Origin: a virus
Direction: 5' to 3' (one strand)
IMG/VR virus record: IMGVR_UViG_3300017706_000970
Coordinates: 1 to 64,000 of that record
DNA: 64,000 nt
Under the pieces are notes generated by a model. It was not told the origin of the DNA, searched no databases, and saw nothing but the letters and a program-made list of their open reading frames with translations. How positions within the stretch are numbered: the stretch's first letter is position 1; each line of letters begins with the position of its first letter. Positions 41,071 through 50,852 of this stretch are shown here, piece by piece. Both the position numbers and the translations under genes were made by a program.

Positions 41071-42679
41071 TCATTACTTAGGCAACCCATTATTAAAGGC
41101 TGCCGGAGTAGAACAACAATTTACACAAGAAGAGATCAAAGAATACATCAAGTGTTCTCAAGATCCTATTTTCTTTATCAAGAACTACATTCAGATTGTA
41201 TCACTTGATAAGGGTCTTGTTCCATTTACTCTATGGGACTTTCAAGAAGAAGTTGTAGAGACCGTTCACAACAATCGTTTTGTCATTTGCAAGTTCCCGC
41301 GTCAGACGGGAAAGAGTACGACAATGATCGCATACATCTTGCACTATGTTTTATTCAATGACAATATGAATGTAGCAATTCTTGCTAACAAACTTGCAAC
41401 TGCACGAGAGTTGTTGTCTCGATTGCAACTGGCATATGAAAATTTGCCGAAGTGGTTACAACAGGGCGTGATATCATGGAACAAGGGATCGATCGAACTA
41501 GAAAACGGATCCAGAATTATCGCTTCTGCTACCTCGTCCAGTGCAGTTCGTGGTGGATCTTTCAACATGATTTTCCTTGACGAATTTGCTTATGTTCCAC
41601 ATGAAGTAGCTGACGAGTTCTTCAGTTCAGTCTACCCCACCATTTCATCTGGTAAGGATACTAAAATTCTAATCGTCTCCACTCCAAGGGGTATGAATCT
41701 GTTTCACAAATACTGGGTGGGTGCAAACAAAAAAGAAGGCGAACCGGGCAAAAATACATACGTTCCTATCGAGGTGCATTGGTCACAGGTGCCGGGTAGG
41801 GATGAGAAGTGGAAGAAGGAAACAATTGCCAACTCGTCAGAAGAACAATTCCGTACAGAATTTGAATGTGAGTTCTTGGGTTCAGTAAACACTTTAATCT
41901 CTCCTGCTAAATTAAAATGTATGACATATGAGTCTCCAATCATGAAAAGAGAAGAGGGTCTAAAGGTATACAAAAAACCGGAAAAGGATCGACAGTACTT
42001 TATCACTGTGGACACCTCCAGAGGTCTAGGGCAGGACTACCATGCATTTGTTGTGTTCGATACTACTGAGAGTCCATATCAGATCGTAGCTACGTTTAGA
42101 AATAACGAAATGGCTCCGATGGTTTATCCAAATGTGATATACCAGACCGCTAAAGAATACAACGAAGCACAAGTTTTATGTGAGTTAAATGATATCGGCG
42201 GACAGGTTGCGGACATTCTTCGTAACGATCTTGAATACGAGAATATGTTGTCTACTTCTATGAAGGGTAGATCGGGTCAGGTTCTCGGTGAAGGATTTGG
42301 TCAGCAAGTAACTTACGGTATGAAAATGACTCAACCAGTGAAAAAAATTGGTTGTTCTACTCTAAAGAGTTTCATTGAAACCGATAAGATGATAATTAAC
42401 GATTATAATATATTGGAAGAGTTAATCAACTTCGTTTCAGTTCGTACTAGTTACGAAGCAGACGCTGGTCATCATGATGACTTAGTTATGTGCCTCGTCA
42501 TATTTGCGTGGATGACTACTCAGAAGTATTTTCAAGAGTATTTTGATGTTGATCTTAGAAAACAATTATACGAAACTGAAATGAAAACTATCGAAGAGGA
42601 TATGATGCCTTTTGGGTTTATTCAGGATGGATTAGAAGATCAAGGAGAGATCGATGCAGAGGGTGATAGGTGGTTTTGA
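41051..42679 (+). CDS. gp17: Large terminase subunit gp17
   Basis: 542 residues. Walker A at about residues 79-90 (FPRQTGKSTT), Walker B near 174-180 (MIFLDEFAYVP), coupling motif VSTPRG, and the C-terminal nuclease with acidic residues in FITVDTSRGLGQDYHAFVVF and GHHDDLVMCLVIF. It is the ATP-driven packaging motor and headful nuclease. T4 gp17 is 610 residues; the shorter N-terminus is usual in marine relatives. ATG 41051 lies inside gp16. Confidence 0.97.
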   Translation: MPRSETDHYLGNPLLKAAGVEQQFTQEEIKEYIKCSQDPIFFIKNYIQIVSLDKGLVPFTLWDFQEEVVETVHNNRFVICKFPRQTGKSTTMIAYILHYVLFNDNMNVAILANKLATARELLSRLQLAYENLPKWLQQGVISWNKGSIELENGSRIIASATSSSAVRGGSFNMIFLDEFAYVPHEVADEFFSSVYPTISSGKDTKILIVSTPRGMNLFHKYWVGANKKEGEPGKNTYVPIEVHWSQVPGRDEKWKKETIANSSEEQFRTEFECEFLGSVNTLISPAKLKCMTYESPIMKREEGLKVYKKPEKDRQYFITVDTSRGLGQDYHAFVVFDTTESPYQIVATFRNNEMAPMVYPNVIYQTAKEYNEAQVLCELNDIGGQVADILRNDLEYENMLSTSMKGRSGQVLGEGFGQQVTYGMKMTQPVKKIGCSTLKSFIETDKMIINDYNILEELINFVSVRTSYEADAGHHDDLVMCLVIFAWMTTQKYFQEYFDVDLRKQLYETEMKTIEEDMMPFGFIQDGLEDQGEIDAEGDRWF

Positions 42680-42691
42680 AAAACTGATTTT

Positions 42692-42699
42692 ACTAAATA
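42692..42699 (+). promoter_or_regulatory. T4-type late promoter motif (ACTAAATA)
   Basis: 40 bases before the sheath gene start, in the gap after gp17, followed by CAAAGGAG. Confidence 0.6.
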
Positions 42700-42738
42700 T
42701 CATGACTATATTGAGATATTCTCACAAAGGAGAGCACA

Positions 42739-44574
42739 ATGGCCTTTCAAGTAAGTCCCGGCGTACAAGTAAAAGAATTAGATTTAACCACGATCGTTCC
42801 CACTATTGCCACGACCCCAGCGGGTTTTGTTGGATTATTCTCATGGGGGCCCGCAAATGAAGTTGCCACTGTTTCTTCTGAAAACGAATTGAGAGAACTC
42901 TACGGCGAACCAAATGACGCAAACGCTGCACACTGGTGGACCGCCGCGAGTTTCCTTCGTTACGGAAGTAACCTCCAAGTCGTTCGTGCAGAACCAGACA
43001 CATCACTAAATGCCGGTCACGGAACATCAGGAAAAGATGGTGTAACTGGATGTTTCCCACTCACAGATAAACTCGCATCAACCACCGGACCTTTCCAGAG
43101 TACCCAATATTCTTCCGGAACATTCGTTGCAAGATATCCCGGTAAACTCGGCAACTCAATCGGTGTTGCCGTTTGGGATAGTGCCGCAGCAGGAACCGGC
43201 GGTGTAGACGGTGGTACATTTGCAGGATGGGGTGTGGTAGGAGCTACCGGAACATGGGCATCTTACTTCCGCGAGAAACCAGACACATCACAGGCTGCAC
43301 AAAACGCCACTGGAATTACAACTGGTTTTAATGACGAACTTCATATTCTCGTTTTTGATGCCGACGGTAAACTTACTGGAACAAAGAACACTCCATTAGA
43401 AATTTACGAAGCTGTTTCCAAAGCAACAGACGCCAAACTTCCAGATGGATCTACGAACTACTATCGCAACCGAATTAACAATCTTTCGGAATATATCGCA
43501 GTTACAAAGGCTACAGAACAATCATCACCAACTGGTGATGGAGATACGATCGGCGAAGTATATGATGGTGCGGCCGGTAATTCCTTTGGTGCGTTCTTCA
43601 ATCCTACTATCGGCGACGGGACCGGTGCAACAGCCAGCCGACAACTTCGAGATGGTCAACAACTCGCAGGTGGTACTGCCTCTGGTGGTGAGATCGGTGT
43701 TACGAGTGAAATCACTCTTCAGTACGACGCTATCTTCGACAATGCTGAAGAAAGAGACGTATCCTTCCTTATCTCCGGACCAGCTGATACCACACTAAAG
43801 AATAGTCTCGTATCGATTGCTGAACGCAGAAAAGATTGCATCGTAACTCTATCACCAGATTCCGATTCGGTTGTAGAAAAAAGTTCAGGACAGGCCACGG
43901 AAATTCTCGCCGATGCAGCTGCCGTCACAACTAAGTCATCCTTCGCTGTTATGGACAGTGGTTGGAAACTAGTCTACGACCCATACAACGATGTATACCG
44001 ATATGTCCCACTAAACGGTGACATCGCCGGTCTCATGGTTGCATCTGATCAGGATTCAGAACCTTGGTTCTCTCCTGCCGGTTTCAACCGTGGTAGACTA
44101 CGAAACGTAATTAAGCTTGCATACAGTCCCAACAAGGCTGACCGCGATGCTCTCTATGTTAAGGGAGTAAACCCAGTCGTTGCCTTCGAATCAGAAGGTG
44201 TAGTGTTGTTTGGTGACAAGACCATGCTTGCGAAACCAAGTGCATTCGACCGAATCAATGTTCGTCGTCTGTTCAATATTCTTGAGAAATCAATCGCCAC
44301 TGCTGCGAAGTTCTCACTCTTCGAATTCAACGATGAGTTTACAAGAGCGTCCTTCCGCAACTTGGTCGAACCATTCCTCAGAGACGTTCAAGCAAGAAGA
44401 GGTATCTTTGACTTCAAGGTTGTTTGTGACGAATCAAACAACACACCAGTCGTGATTGATAGAAACGAATTTGTTGCAGACATTTACATCAAACCAGCTC
44501 GTTCCATCAACTTTATTACTCTGAACTTTATCGCTACCCCAACTGGTGTAGACTTTGAAGAAATTGGTGCTTGA
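42739..44574 (+). CDS. gp18: Tail sheath protein gp18
   Basis: 611 residues (T4: 659) from ATG 42739 after AAAGGAGAGCAC. Typical start FQVSPGVQVKELDLTTIVPT, PAGFVGLFSWGPANEVATVS, and a C-terminal core FEFNDEFTRASFRNLVEPFL, DVQARRGIFDFKVVCDE and YIKPARSINFITLNFIATPTG. It is the contractile sheath. It has its own late promoter, in keeping with high expression. Confidence 0.97.
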   Translation: MAFQVSPGVQVKELDLTTIVPTIATTPAGFVGLFSWGPANEVATVSSENELRELYGEPNDANAAHWWTAASFLRYGSNLQVVRAEPDTSLNAGHGTSGKDGVTGCFPLTDKLASTTGPFQSTQYSSGTFVARYPGKLGNSIGVAVWDSAAAGTGGVDGGTFAGWGVVGATGTWASYFREKPDTSQAAQNATGITTGFNDELHILVFDADGKLTGTKNTPLEIYEAVSKATDAKLPDGSTNYYRNRINNLSEYIAVTKATEQSSPTGDGDTIGEVYDGAAGNSFGAFFNPTIGDGTGATASRQLRDGQQLAGGTASGGEIGVTSEITLQYDAIFDNAEERDVSFLISGPADTTLKNSLVSIAERRKDCIVTLSPDSDSVVEKSSGQATEILADAAAVTTKSSFAVMDSGWKLVYDPYNDVYRYVPLNGDIAGLMVASDQDSEPWFSPAGFNRGRLRNVIKLAYSPNKADRDALYVKGVNPVVAFESEGVVLFGDKTMLAKPSAFDRINVRRLFNILEKSIATAAKFSLFEFNDEFTRASFRNLVEPFLRDVQARRGIFDFKVVCDESNNTPVVIDRNEFVADIYIKPARSINFITLNFIATPTGVDFEEIGA

Positions 44575-44588
44575 TTTTAAAAATCTCG

Positions 44589-44596
44589 TATAAATA
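44589..44596 (+). promoter_or_regulatory. T4-type late promoter (TATAAATA)
   Basis: An exact match to the T4 late consensus, 34 bases before the tail tube gene. Confidence 0.82.
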
Positions 44597-44622
44597 AAGT
44601 AGAAAGAAACTAGGAGTCCCAA

Positions 44623-45210
44623 ATGCCTTCACTAAAAGTCGATCAGATTAAACAAGTTCTTAAGGGCGGTGTACGAAGTAATCTCTTCCAAATCACCGTT
44701 AACAGAACGGCTTCAGGAGTTAATGTTCCTGCCCTGCCGTTCGGTGACAACGGACAGAACCTTTCTGTTCTTGTGAGAGCTGGTCAAATCCCAGCGTCTA
44801 CAATTGCACCAATCGAAGTTCCATTCCGTGGAACCAGATTCAAGACTGTAGGTGAGAGAACATTCGAGCCATGGACAATGACCGTTTATAACGATCAGGA
44901 GATGCAGATTCGTGGATTCTTTGAAGAGTGGGCAAACGCCATGAAGGGGTTTGCTTCGAACGTAGGTCAACAAGATCCAACCACTCTGTTTGGTATTGTT
45001 GAAATTCGTCAACTAAATATGGCAGGAGAGATCATCGGTCAACCTTGGGTACTTCAAGATTGCTGGCCATCAGACATCAGTGCAATTGATCTCTCAAATG
45101 ATGCAGAAGGTGCCTTATCAGAGTTCTCCGTTACTTGGCAATACCAGTACTGGACACATCAACCGTTTACTGATGGTCCCAACATTGATGTCAACAACGC
45201 CGGTCTTTGA
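44623..45210 (+). CDS. gp19: Tail tube protein gp19
   Basis: 195 residues (T4: 163) from ATG 44623. Conserved features: GGVRSNLFQITV, VRAGQIPASTIAPIEVPFRG, YNDQEMQIRGFFEEWAN and a final SEFSVTWQYQYW. It polymerises into the inner tube. The perfect late promoter just upstream and the strong start (CTAGGAGTCCCAA) fit a major structural protein. Confidence 0.96.
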   Translation: MPSLKVDQIKQVLKGGVRSNLFQITVNRTASGVNVPALPFGDNGQNLSVLVRAGQIPASTIAPIEVPFRGTRFKTVGERTFEPWTMTVYNDQEMQIRGFFEEWANAMKGFASNVGQQDPTTLFGIVEIRQLNMAGEIIGQPWVLQDCWPSDISAIDLSNDAEGALSEFSVTWQYQYWTHQPFTDGPNIDVNNAGL

Positions 45211-45235
45211 TATATTTTAACATGAAGGAAGTGAT

Positions 45236-46798
45236 ATGCCGAACCTATTTGGTTTCTCATTCGGGAAGAACAATAAAGATTTAGATAGTTCCATCATCCA
45301 ACCAGATGGTACACTAGTAAACCCATCATTTGTCCCACCAGAGGTCGATGATGGGTCTACTGTTGTTGGTGGTGGTGGACATTTCGGACAGTACCTAGAT
45401 TTAGATGGTGCAGTTCGTAATGACGCAGAAATGATAATCAAGTATCGTTCAATGACGGCTCATGCTGAAATTGAAATGGCAATGGAAGATATTCTAAACG
45501 AAGCCATCGTTTATGAATTGGATTATCCTGCTGTAAAACTCAGACTTGATCAGTCCAATCTAACAGATACAATCAAGGATAAAGTTACCGAAGAGTTTAA
45601 TACGATTCTTCGGTTACTGAATTTTGCAAACAAGGGTTATGAAATTTTCAGACGATGGTACATCGATGGTCGATTATATTATCACATCATTGTGGATCCT
45701 GCTGCTACCAAAAAAGGTATCAAGGAACTTCGTGCAGTTGATGCGGTGAAGATCAAGAAGATTAAGAAAATTGATAAGATAAAAGACCCATCAACTCAGG
45801 TTCCTATTGTAACCAAAGTCGAAGACTTTTACATCTATTATGATAAAGCATATATGGATCGTTATGGTGGTGGCGGTATGTCTGTAGTGAACAACCAAGG
45901 CATCGATGGTATTAAGATTGCAAAAGAAGCAATCTGTTATGTTCCATCTGGAATGTATGACTTCGAGAACAAACGAGTGACTGGTTATCTTCAGAAGGCA
46001 ATCAAACCACTTAACCAACTTCGGATGATTGAAGACGCTGTAGTCATCTATAGAATCTCAAGAGCTCCCGAACGAAGAATCTTTTATATTGACGTTGGTT
46101 CATTACCTAAGACTAAGGCAGAACAATATCTTCGAGAGATCATGAATAAGTATCGAAACAAACTAGTGTACGATGCTTCTACAGGTGAACTCAAAGACGA
46201 TAAGAAGCACATGACGATGCTTGAAGACTTCTGGTTACCTCGTCGTGAAGGTGGTAGAGGAACCGAAATCAGTACACTAGATGGTGGTCAGAATCTAGGC
46301 GAGATGGAAGATGTAGAATACTTCAAAAAGAAACTGTACAGAGCTCTCAATGTTCCTGTTACTCGACTCGAACCAGACAGTGGTTTCAACATGGGCAGAG
46401 CATCGGAGATTACAAGAGATGAACTTAAGTTCTCCAAATTTGTAGACAAACTACGTTCTGCTTTCTCTCAACTTTTTATCAGTCTTCTCAAGACTCAAGT
46501 TATTCTTAAGGGTATTATGAGAGAAGAAGAGTGGAGATCTCTAGAACAGGATATTCGTTTTGACTATATTCGAGATTCTTACTTCACAGAATTGAAAAAT
46601 GCTGAAATGATGAAAGAACGACTTGAGATCCTACAACAAATGGAAGAGTTTATTGGTACTTACTATTCAAGAGATTTTGTTCGCAAGAATGTTCTTCGTC
46701 AGACTGAAGAAGAAATTAAAGATATGGACGCACAAATTCGAGCAGAAGAGAAAAGTGGCGACATAGATATTAATGCAGACCAAGATAATCAGGAGTAG
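45236..46798 (+). CDS. gp20: Portal protein gp20
   Basis: 520 residues (T4: 524). Signature segments: YRSMTAHAEIEMAMEDILNE, FANKGYEIFRRWYIDGRLYY, IYRISRAPERRIFYIDVGSL, MLEDFWLPRREGGRGTEIST and NVPVTRLEPDSGFNMGRASE. The dodecameric portal is the DNA gateway and head initiator. The C-terminus is acidic (DINADQDNQE). ATG 45236 after GAAGGAAGTGAT. Confidence 0.97.
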   Translation: MPNLFGFSFGKNNKDLDSSIIQPDGTLVNPSFVPPEVDDGSTVVGGGGHFGQYLDLDGAVRNDAEMIIKYRSMTAHAEIEMAMEDILNEAIVYELDYPAVKLRLDQSNLTDTIKDKVTEEFNTILRLLNFANKGYEIFRRWYIDGRLYYHIIVDPAATKKGIKELRAVDAVKIKKIKKIDKIKDPSTQVPIVTKVEDFYIYYDKAYMDRYGGGGMSVVNNQGIDGIKIAKEAICYVPSGMYDFENKRVTGYLQKAIKPLNQLRMIEDAVVIYRISRAPERRIFYIDVGSLPKTKAEQYLREIMNKYRNKLVYDASTGELKDDKKHMTMLEDFWLPRREGGRGTEISTLDGGQNLGEMEDVEYFKKKLYRALNVPVTRLEPDSGFNMGRASEITRDELKFSKFVDKLRSAFSQLFISLLKTQVILKGIMREEEWRSLEQDIRFDYIRDSYFTELKNAEMMKERLEILQQMEEFIGTYYSRDFVRKNVLRQTEEEIKDMDAQIRAEEKSGDIDINADQDNQE

Positions 46799-46801
46799 TA
46801 A

Positions 46802-47305
46802 ATGGCTTCAGCAAATTACGACATTTCACATGAACAGGGAACCAACTTTGTTCTCAACATAAACTATTATGATGATTTAGGTGTTCCTCTTGATCTTAGT
46901 TATGGTTATTGGGCACAGATGGATGTCAGGGGACAAAGATATGAACTTGACACCGAAAATGATACACTAAAGTTACGTTTTTCAACATCAAACGTATATG
47001 GTGTAACTGGATCTATATCACCAAATAAGGGTGCCACTGCTGGTCACATATCATTAAACGGTGAGTACGTCTATAGTGATACAGGAGAAGGAGCCACTAC
47101 TAGTGGAGTAACCGGTCAAATTTCACTATCCTTTACCAAAGAAATATCCACACAACTTGCATCAGGATCATCACTGTTTGATCTTTTTTTATTCGATGAC
47201 CGAGGAATATCAAGTGGAACCACGGGTGATGCTTACGCAGAAAAACTAATATCCGGTAAATTTATAATCTCACCTGCAATTTCAGATCCAAATTTCGGAG
47301 GTTAA
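46802..47305 (+). CDS. Beta-rich virion-type protein between portal and prohead genes
   Basis: 167 residues, three bases after gp20. It opens with YDISHEQGTNFVLNINYYDD and LGVPLDLSYGYWAQMDVRGQ, reminiscent of small proteins in marine T4-likes that begin with a QGxxF strand and a GYTVxxQMR element. The rest is beta-rich, with a SGVTGQISLSFTKEIS repeat feel. It may be a capsid decoration or head fibre protein. No firm family. Confidence 0.55.
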   Translation: MASANYDISHEQGTNFVLNINYYDDLGVPLDLSYGYWAQMDVRGQRYELDTENDTLKLRFSTSNVYGVTGSISPNKGATAGHISLNGEYVYSDTGEGATTSGVTGQISLSFTKEISTQLASGSSLFDLFLFDDRGISSGTTGDAYAEKLISGKFIISPAISDPNFGG

Positions 47306-47308
47306 TCT

Positions 47309-48232
47309 ATGCCATTACAGGTATTAAACGCCACTGGATTTGAAATAGCAAAATTTGGTGGTAGTTTTATTAATTTGCACAGAGTTTCTGTGGAACAAAA
47401 TAATGGAGGCGCTCAGTTTTTACCGGAAGTTGCAAATCCAGCTGTTCCCCGTGGAGCTGTTAGTGTTGGTATGGGAACTAATCAATGTCTTTCTGGATTT
47501 AAACAAGATCCGTCCAGACGATCTTTTTTCTCTATCGACACTAGTGGATTATCAATTCCCATCGAAACATGCAATACTCCTGTAGGTAAGCAGAAATTCT
47601 TTGATCAATTTAAATTACCAGTTGCACATGATGACCAATTCTTAAATAGAGATCCTACCGGAGATTATATTGACGGTGTTAATATTCTTAACACAGATTT
47701 CGGAAGAAAAAAATATTCGGCTAGCGGAACTGGTAATAATATTCAAGTAGTTTCTGCTATATCCTTTTCCCTTACACAGACCACAGAGTTCAATCCAACA
47801 TATGATGCAATGATTGATGTTCATTGGGCAAGAGGTATGGATACTTCTGGTTCCTGTCCATCTGCCACAATATTTCAACCTTTAATTGTACCAGATCAAA
47901 GAAATGAGGAAGGTTTAAATATTGCTAGATATGGTTACAAGGGTCAGTGGTGGTTATCTGGTTCTAGGTATTATTTAGAAATAAGACACGGATTAAACAC
48001 TATGGATTATAGTGCAATCGTTAATGATGGAGGTTGGTTTGTGCAAATTCCTAAAAATAATTCTCTTATTCTTTCTAGATACATTGAACAAAAAACTTCT
48101 TACTTAGAAACCAATAAAAGATACGAAACAGACGAATCAATGTTTGAACTACCGAAGGGTAGAATAAACGTGACAATTTTTGCTGATCCATGTGATATAA
48201 CTAGTCAAACTAACCCGTTAAGTATTGGATAA
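47309..48232 (+). CDS. Unknown accessory protein in the portal-prohead insert
   Basis: 307 residues, start three bases after the previous stop. No family is recognised. It looks soluble and beta-rich, with some Cys (NQCLSGF, IETCNTP, SGSCPSA, ADPCDIT) and a WARGMD / GQWWLSGSRYYLEIRHG segment. Its codons show an A/T-rich tendency like its next neighbour. Location among head genes suggests a virion part, perhaps working with the neighbouring Cys-rich protein. Confidence 0.55.
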   Translation: MPLQVLNATGFEIAKFGGSFINLHRVSVEQNNGGAQFLPEVANPAVPRGAVSVGMGTNQCLSGFKQDPSRRSFFSIDTSGLSIPIETCNTPVGKQKFFDQFKLPVAHDDQFLNRDPTGDYIDGVNILNTDFGRKKYSASGTGNNIQVVSAISFSLTQTTEFNPTYDAMIDVHWARGMDTSGSCPSATIFQPLIVPDQRNEEGLNIARYGYKGQWWLSGSRYYLEIRHGLNTMDYSAIVNDGGWFVQIPKNNSLILSRYIEQKTSYLETNKRYETDESMFELPKGRINVTIFADPCDITSQTNPLSIG

Positions 48233-48234
48233 TT

Positions 48235-49602
48235 ATGGAAGGTAGTAATCAAAAAATAACTGGTTATATAAAGATCATAGAACCAACTGAAAGTGTTCTC
48301 TTAACGGGGGGAAATCCGTTAAGACTTTCTCGTAGGCGAGATGAAATAGTTTTAGATTTAACTATTAGAGATAAAAAAAATCATTACTTCTATGATGACT
48401 ACAATAGTAAATTTTTTATGCCAGAACCATGTATTCCATGTTTTAATGGTAGAGGTATAGATGAATGTTGCGGACAAGATTTATGTGATATTGGCAGTGT
48501 TGGTATTGTTACTAATATTTCACAGTCTCCAAAAGATACCGTATTTCTTGCGCCGCCAATTATCCCACCTCCCATAATAATCCCTAGGCCGCCTGGCATT
48601 CCAATACCGGGATTTGAAGATGAGGATGAACAAGAAGAAGAAGATAGTTGTCCATCGACAGTAACTCGTTACGGGAGACTAGGAGACTCTTGCAGTGAAG
48701 AGTGTTGTTTTTGCGGAAATGTAGAACACTGCATAGAAATTACTTCATATAAGTCAGGTTTTATTGTAAGACAATGTGCTCCGGCAGAATCTCAACTTCC
48801 TCCTGAATGTGCGACATTTAGTGGTTGTACTTGTCCCACATGTGATTGTGATTGTGATAATGATTATAATCCAAATGAATATTGTTACTGTCCATGTTCA
48901 ATACCTAGAAGGGAACCTAGTGTAGAATTTAAAACATGTGAAACTAAAACTGTAAGAGCATGTTGGTCACCAAGTGACGGACTTGAAGATGATGGAAGAA
49001 TGAAATTTACAGCAAGTGATGGTACAACAGCTTTCCTAGATTTTGAAACAAGTTCGTTCATTCCCGGAAATTTAGGTTCCGGACTACAACATACTGAAAA
49101 TATTACATCAGAGGATCCCGAGGTTCCCGGAGCATTTGATTCATGTCCGCAAGACCAAGCTTCTTCGATTTCATACGGGGGAATACCATGTTTACTTGGA
49201 TGTGGTTATGGAGAAGGATTTAGTTGCGAACCGTTGGAAGATCTTTCACCGGAGACTAACACAAATGGATGTCAAAGTGGAAGCACAACTTATTATCAAT
49301 ATGCGTGTTATGGTATTTTAACATGTCCACAAGGTACACATTTTTCTGAGTGTATTAAAGTTCCACGCATAACTTTTTCTTGGAGTAAAATAGAATTGCG
49401 AGACGACATCGGAGATGGAGGACAATTCAATATACCAACACCCGTGCCTATAGGACTACCTTTCGGTGGGCCCGAATATTCACCTGCTACTGATTGTCAA
49501 ACAAGAACATCTTCTTCTTGTGGACAAGAATCTGATGGAGGATTACCAGAAGATTACCAAACAGACTTCGGCGGTACATTATATCCACCATCTGCTGGAT
49601 AA
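48235..49602 (+). CDS. Cysteine-rich accessory protein (33 Cys in 455 aa)
   Basis: 455 residues from ATG 48235. An N-terminal segment (KITGYIKIIEPTESVLLTGG; RRRDEIVLDLTIRD) is followed by a Pro-rich stretch (PPIIPPPIIIPRPPGIPIPG) and then dense Cys clusters such as CSEECCFCG, CTCPTCDCDCDNDYN and CYCPCS. I count 33 cysteines. That composition suggests disulphide-rich or metal-binding extracellular modules, unusual for a gene inside a T4-type head operon. The Cys pairs could also bind iron or zinc. Probably a virion surface protein or secreted effector. No family is recognised. Confidence 0.6.
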   Translation: MEGSNQKITGYIKIIEPTESVLLTGGNPLRLSRRRDEIVLDLTIRDKKNHYFYDDYNSKFFMPEPCIPCFNGRGIDECCGQDLCDIGSVGIVTNISQSPKDTVFLAPPIIPPPIIIPRPPGIPIPGFEDEDEQEEEDSCPSTVTRYGRLGDSCSEECCFCGNVEHCIEITSYKSGFIVRQCAPAESQLPPECATFSGCTCPTCDCDCDNDYNPNEYCYCPCSIPRREPSVEFKTCETKTVRACWSPSDGLEDDGRMKFTASDGTTAFLDFETSSFIPGNLGSGLQHTENITSEDPEVPGAFDSCPQDQASSISYGGIPCLLGCGYGEGFSCEPLEDLSPETNTNGCQSGSTTYYQYACYGILTCPQGTHFSECIKVPRITFSWSKIELRDDIGDGGQFNIPTPVPIGLPFGGPEYSPATDCQTRTSSSCGQESDGGLPEDYQTDFGGTLYPPSAG

Positions 49603-49614
49603 AAAACACGTTTT

Positions 49615-49622
49615 TATAAATA
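49615..49622 (+). promoter_or_regulatory. T4-type late promoter (TATAAATA)
   Basis: An exact T4 late consensus, 33 bases before the prohead core gene. Confidence 0.8.
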
Positions 49623-49647
49623 TACAAGAACTCTAAGGAGACTTTAA

Positions 49648-50139
49648 ATGTCACATGTTAACAAAATTATCGAAGGGTTAATCGAAGAAAACCCATCAGA
49701 AGTAAAGCAAGCTATCGAGGATACTCTCATGAGTAAACTTGCCGATAGGCTCGAGATTGCAAGAGAAGAAATCGCCTCTGCTATTCTCGACGAGAAGAAG
49801 AAAGAAGACAAAGAAGATGAACTTGAGAAGGAACTCGATGACGATGAAACCGGCGAGTCTTTCCCAGTAAAAGATGAAGAAGAAGAAGAAATAGATGACG
49901 AGGATGAGGACGAAGAAGTAAAGCCAAAAAAGAAAGTTAAAGAAGGTTCATATATGCCTGGCCGGGGCAAAGCAAAAGACGCAAAACACTCTACCATGGC
50001 CAAAGACTACAAAGAAAGTGCATTAGATGCAGTTGGTGGAGAAGACGACGATGTTAACAACGATGGTAAGGTAAATTCCTCGGACTCTTATCTCAAGAAC
50101 CGAAGAAAAACAATCGCCAACAAGATGAAGTCCCGCTGA
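49648..50139 (+). CDS. Prohead core protein with an EF-hand-like end
   Basis: 163 residues. The helical start ([37 protein letters not shown]) and very acidic middle ([16 protein letters not shown]) fit the small prohead core proteins (gp67/gp68-type) next to gp21 in T4-like phages. Near the C-terminus, [20 protein letters not shown] is a calcium-loop motif of the same DxNxDGxxxxxD style as the dockerins at the other end of the window; similar ends occur in cyanophage relatives. It is expected to be cleaved by gp21 during head maturation. Confidence 0.72.
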   Translation: MSHVNKIIEGLIEENPSEVKQAIEDTLMSKLADRLEIAREEIASAILDEKKKEDKEDELEKELDDDETGESFPVKDEEEEEIDDEDEDEEVKPKKKVKEGSYMPGRGKAKDAKHSTMAKDYKESALDAVGGEDDDVNNDGKVNSSDSYLKNRRKTIANKMKSR

Positions 50140-50162
50140 TATAACCTTAAGAGAGAAGAACT

Positions 50163-50807
50163 ATGCTTCTAATAACAGAACAAAGAGATGACATTCAATG
50201 TCTCACTGAAGCCACCGAAGATGGAAAGAAAAACTATTTCATCGAAGGTATCTTCATGCAGTCAGAGAAAGTAAACCGCAACGGTAGAATGTATGAGAGA
50301 AAAATTCTCTTCAACGAAGCAGACCGTTACAACAAAGAATACGTTCAGAAGAGTAGAGCAATGGGAGAGTTGGGACACCCAGACGGACCGTCACTAAATC
50401 TCGAACGTGTATGTCACAACATTGTTGAAATGAGTTTTGACGGCGACAACGTAATGGGCAAAGCAAAAATTCTCGATACTCCCTATGGAAAAATCGTCAA
50501 GAGTCTCATCGATGATGGGGTAAAACTTGGTGTATCCACTAGAGGTATGGGAACACTTGAAGAGAAAAATGGAGTCAAGATGGTTAAGGAAGACTTCATG
50601 CTCACCGCAGTTGACGTTGTTGCAGATCCATCTGCCCCTGATGCCTTTGTCAACGGTATCATGGAAGGTAAAGAATGGGTATGGAATAACGGTATGCTCA
50701 AAGAACGAGAAATCGAAACCTATAGAAAAACAATAACCAAAGCTGAACGAGAAAATCTCGAAGAACAGAAACTTAATGTGTTCCGAGATTTCCTTTCAAA
50801 ATTATGA
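50163..50807 (+). CDS. gp21: Prohead protease gp21
   Basis: 214 residues (T4: 212). Catalytic signature: His in MGELGHPDG and Ser in LGVSTRGMG, within the S77/herpes-assemblin-like fold. It also has NYFIEGIFMQSEKVNRNGRM and AVDVVADPSAPDAFVNGIME. It cleaves the scaffold and capsid precursors, cutting after Glu. Shares a transcript with the prohead core protein. Confidence 0.96.
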   Translation: MLLITEQRDDIQCLTEATEDGKKNYFIEGIFMQSEKVNRNGRMYERKILFNEADRYNKEYVQKSRAMGELGHPDGPSLNLERVCHNIVEMSFDGDNVMGKAKILDTPYGKIVKSLIDDGVKLGVSTRGMGTLEEKNGVKMVKEDFMLTAVDVVADPSAPDAFVNGIMEGKEWVWNNGMLKEREIETYRKTITKAERENLEEQKLNVFRDFLSKL

Positions 50808-50811
50808 TTTT

Positions 50812-50819
50812 ACTAAATA
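50812..50819 (+). promoter_or_regulatory. T4-type late promoter motif (ACTAAATA)
   Basis: 34 bases before the gp22 start, right after the gp21 stop, in the same TTTACTAAATA context as the motif before gp18. Confidence 0.6.
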
Positions 50820-50852
50820 ATACTACTGTAAGGTAACAAAAGGAGTCCTTAA

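Noticed and set aside
49644-50003. Serine-rich minus-strand frame opposite the prohead core gene
   Set aside because: Poly-Ser arises from reading Glu/Asp codons backwards; no ribosome site.
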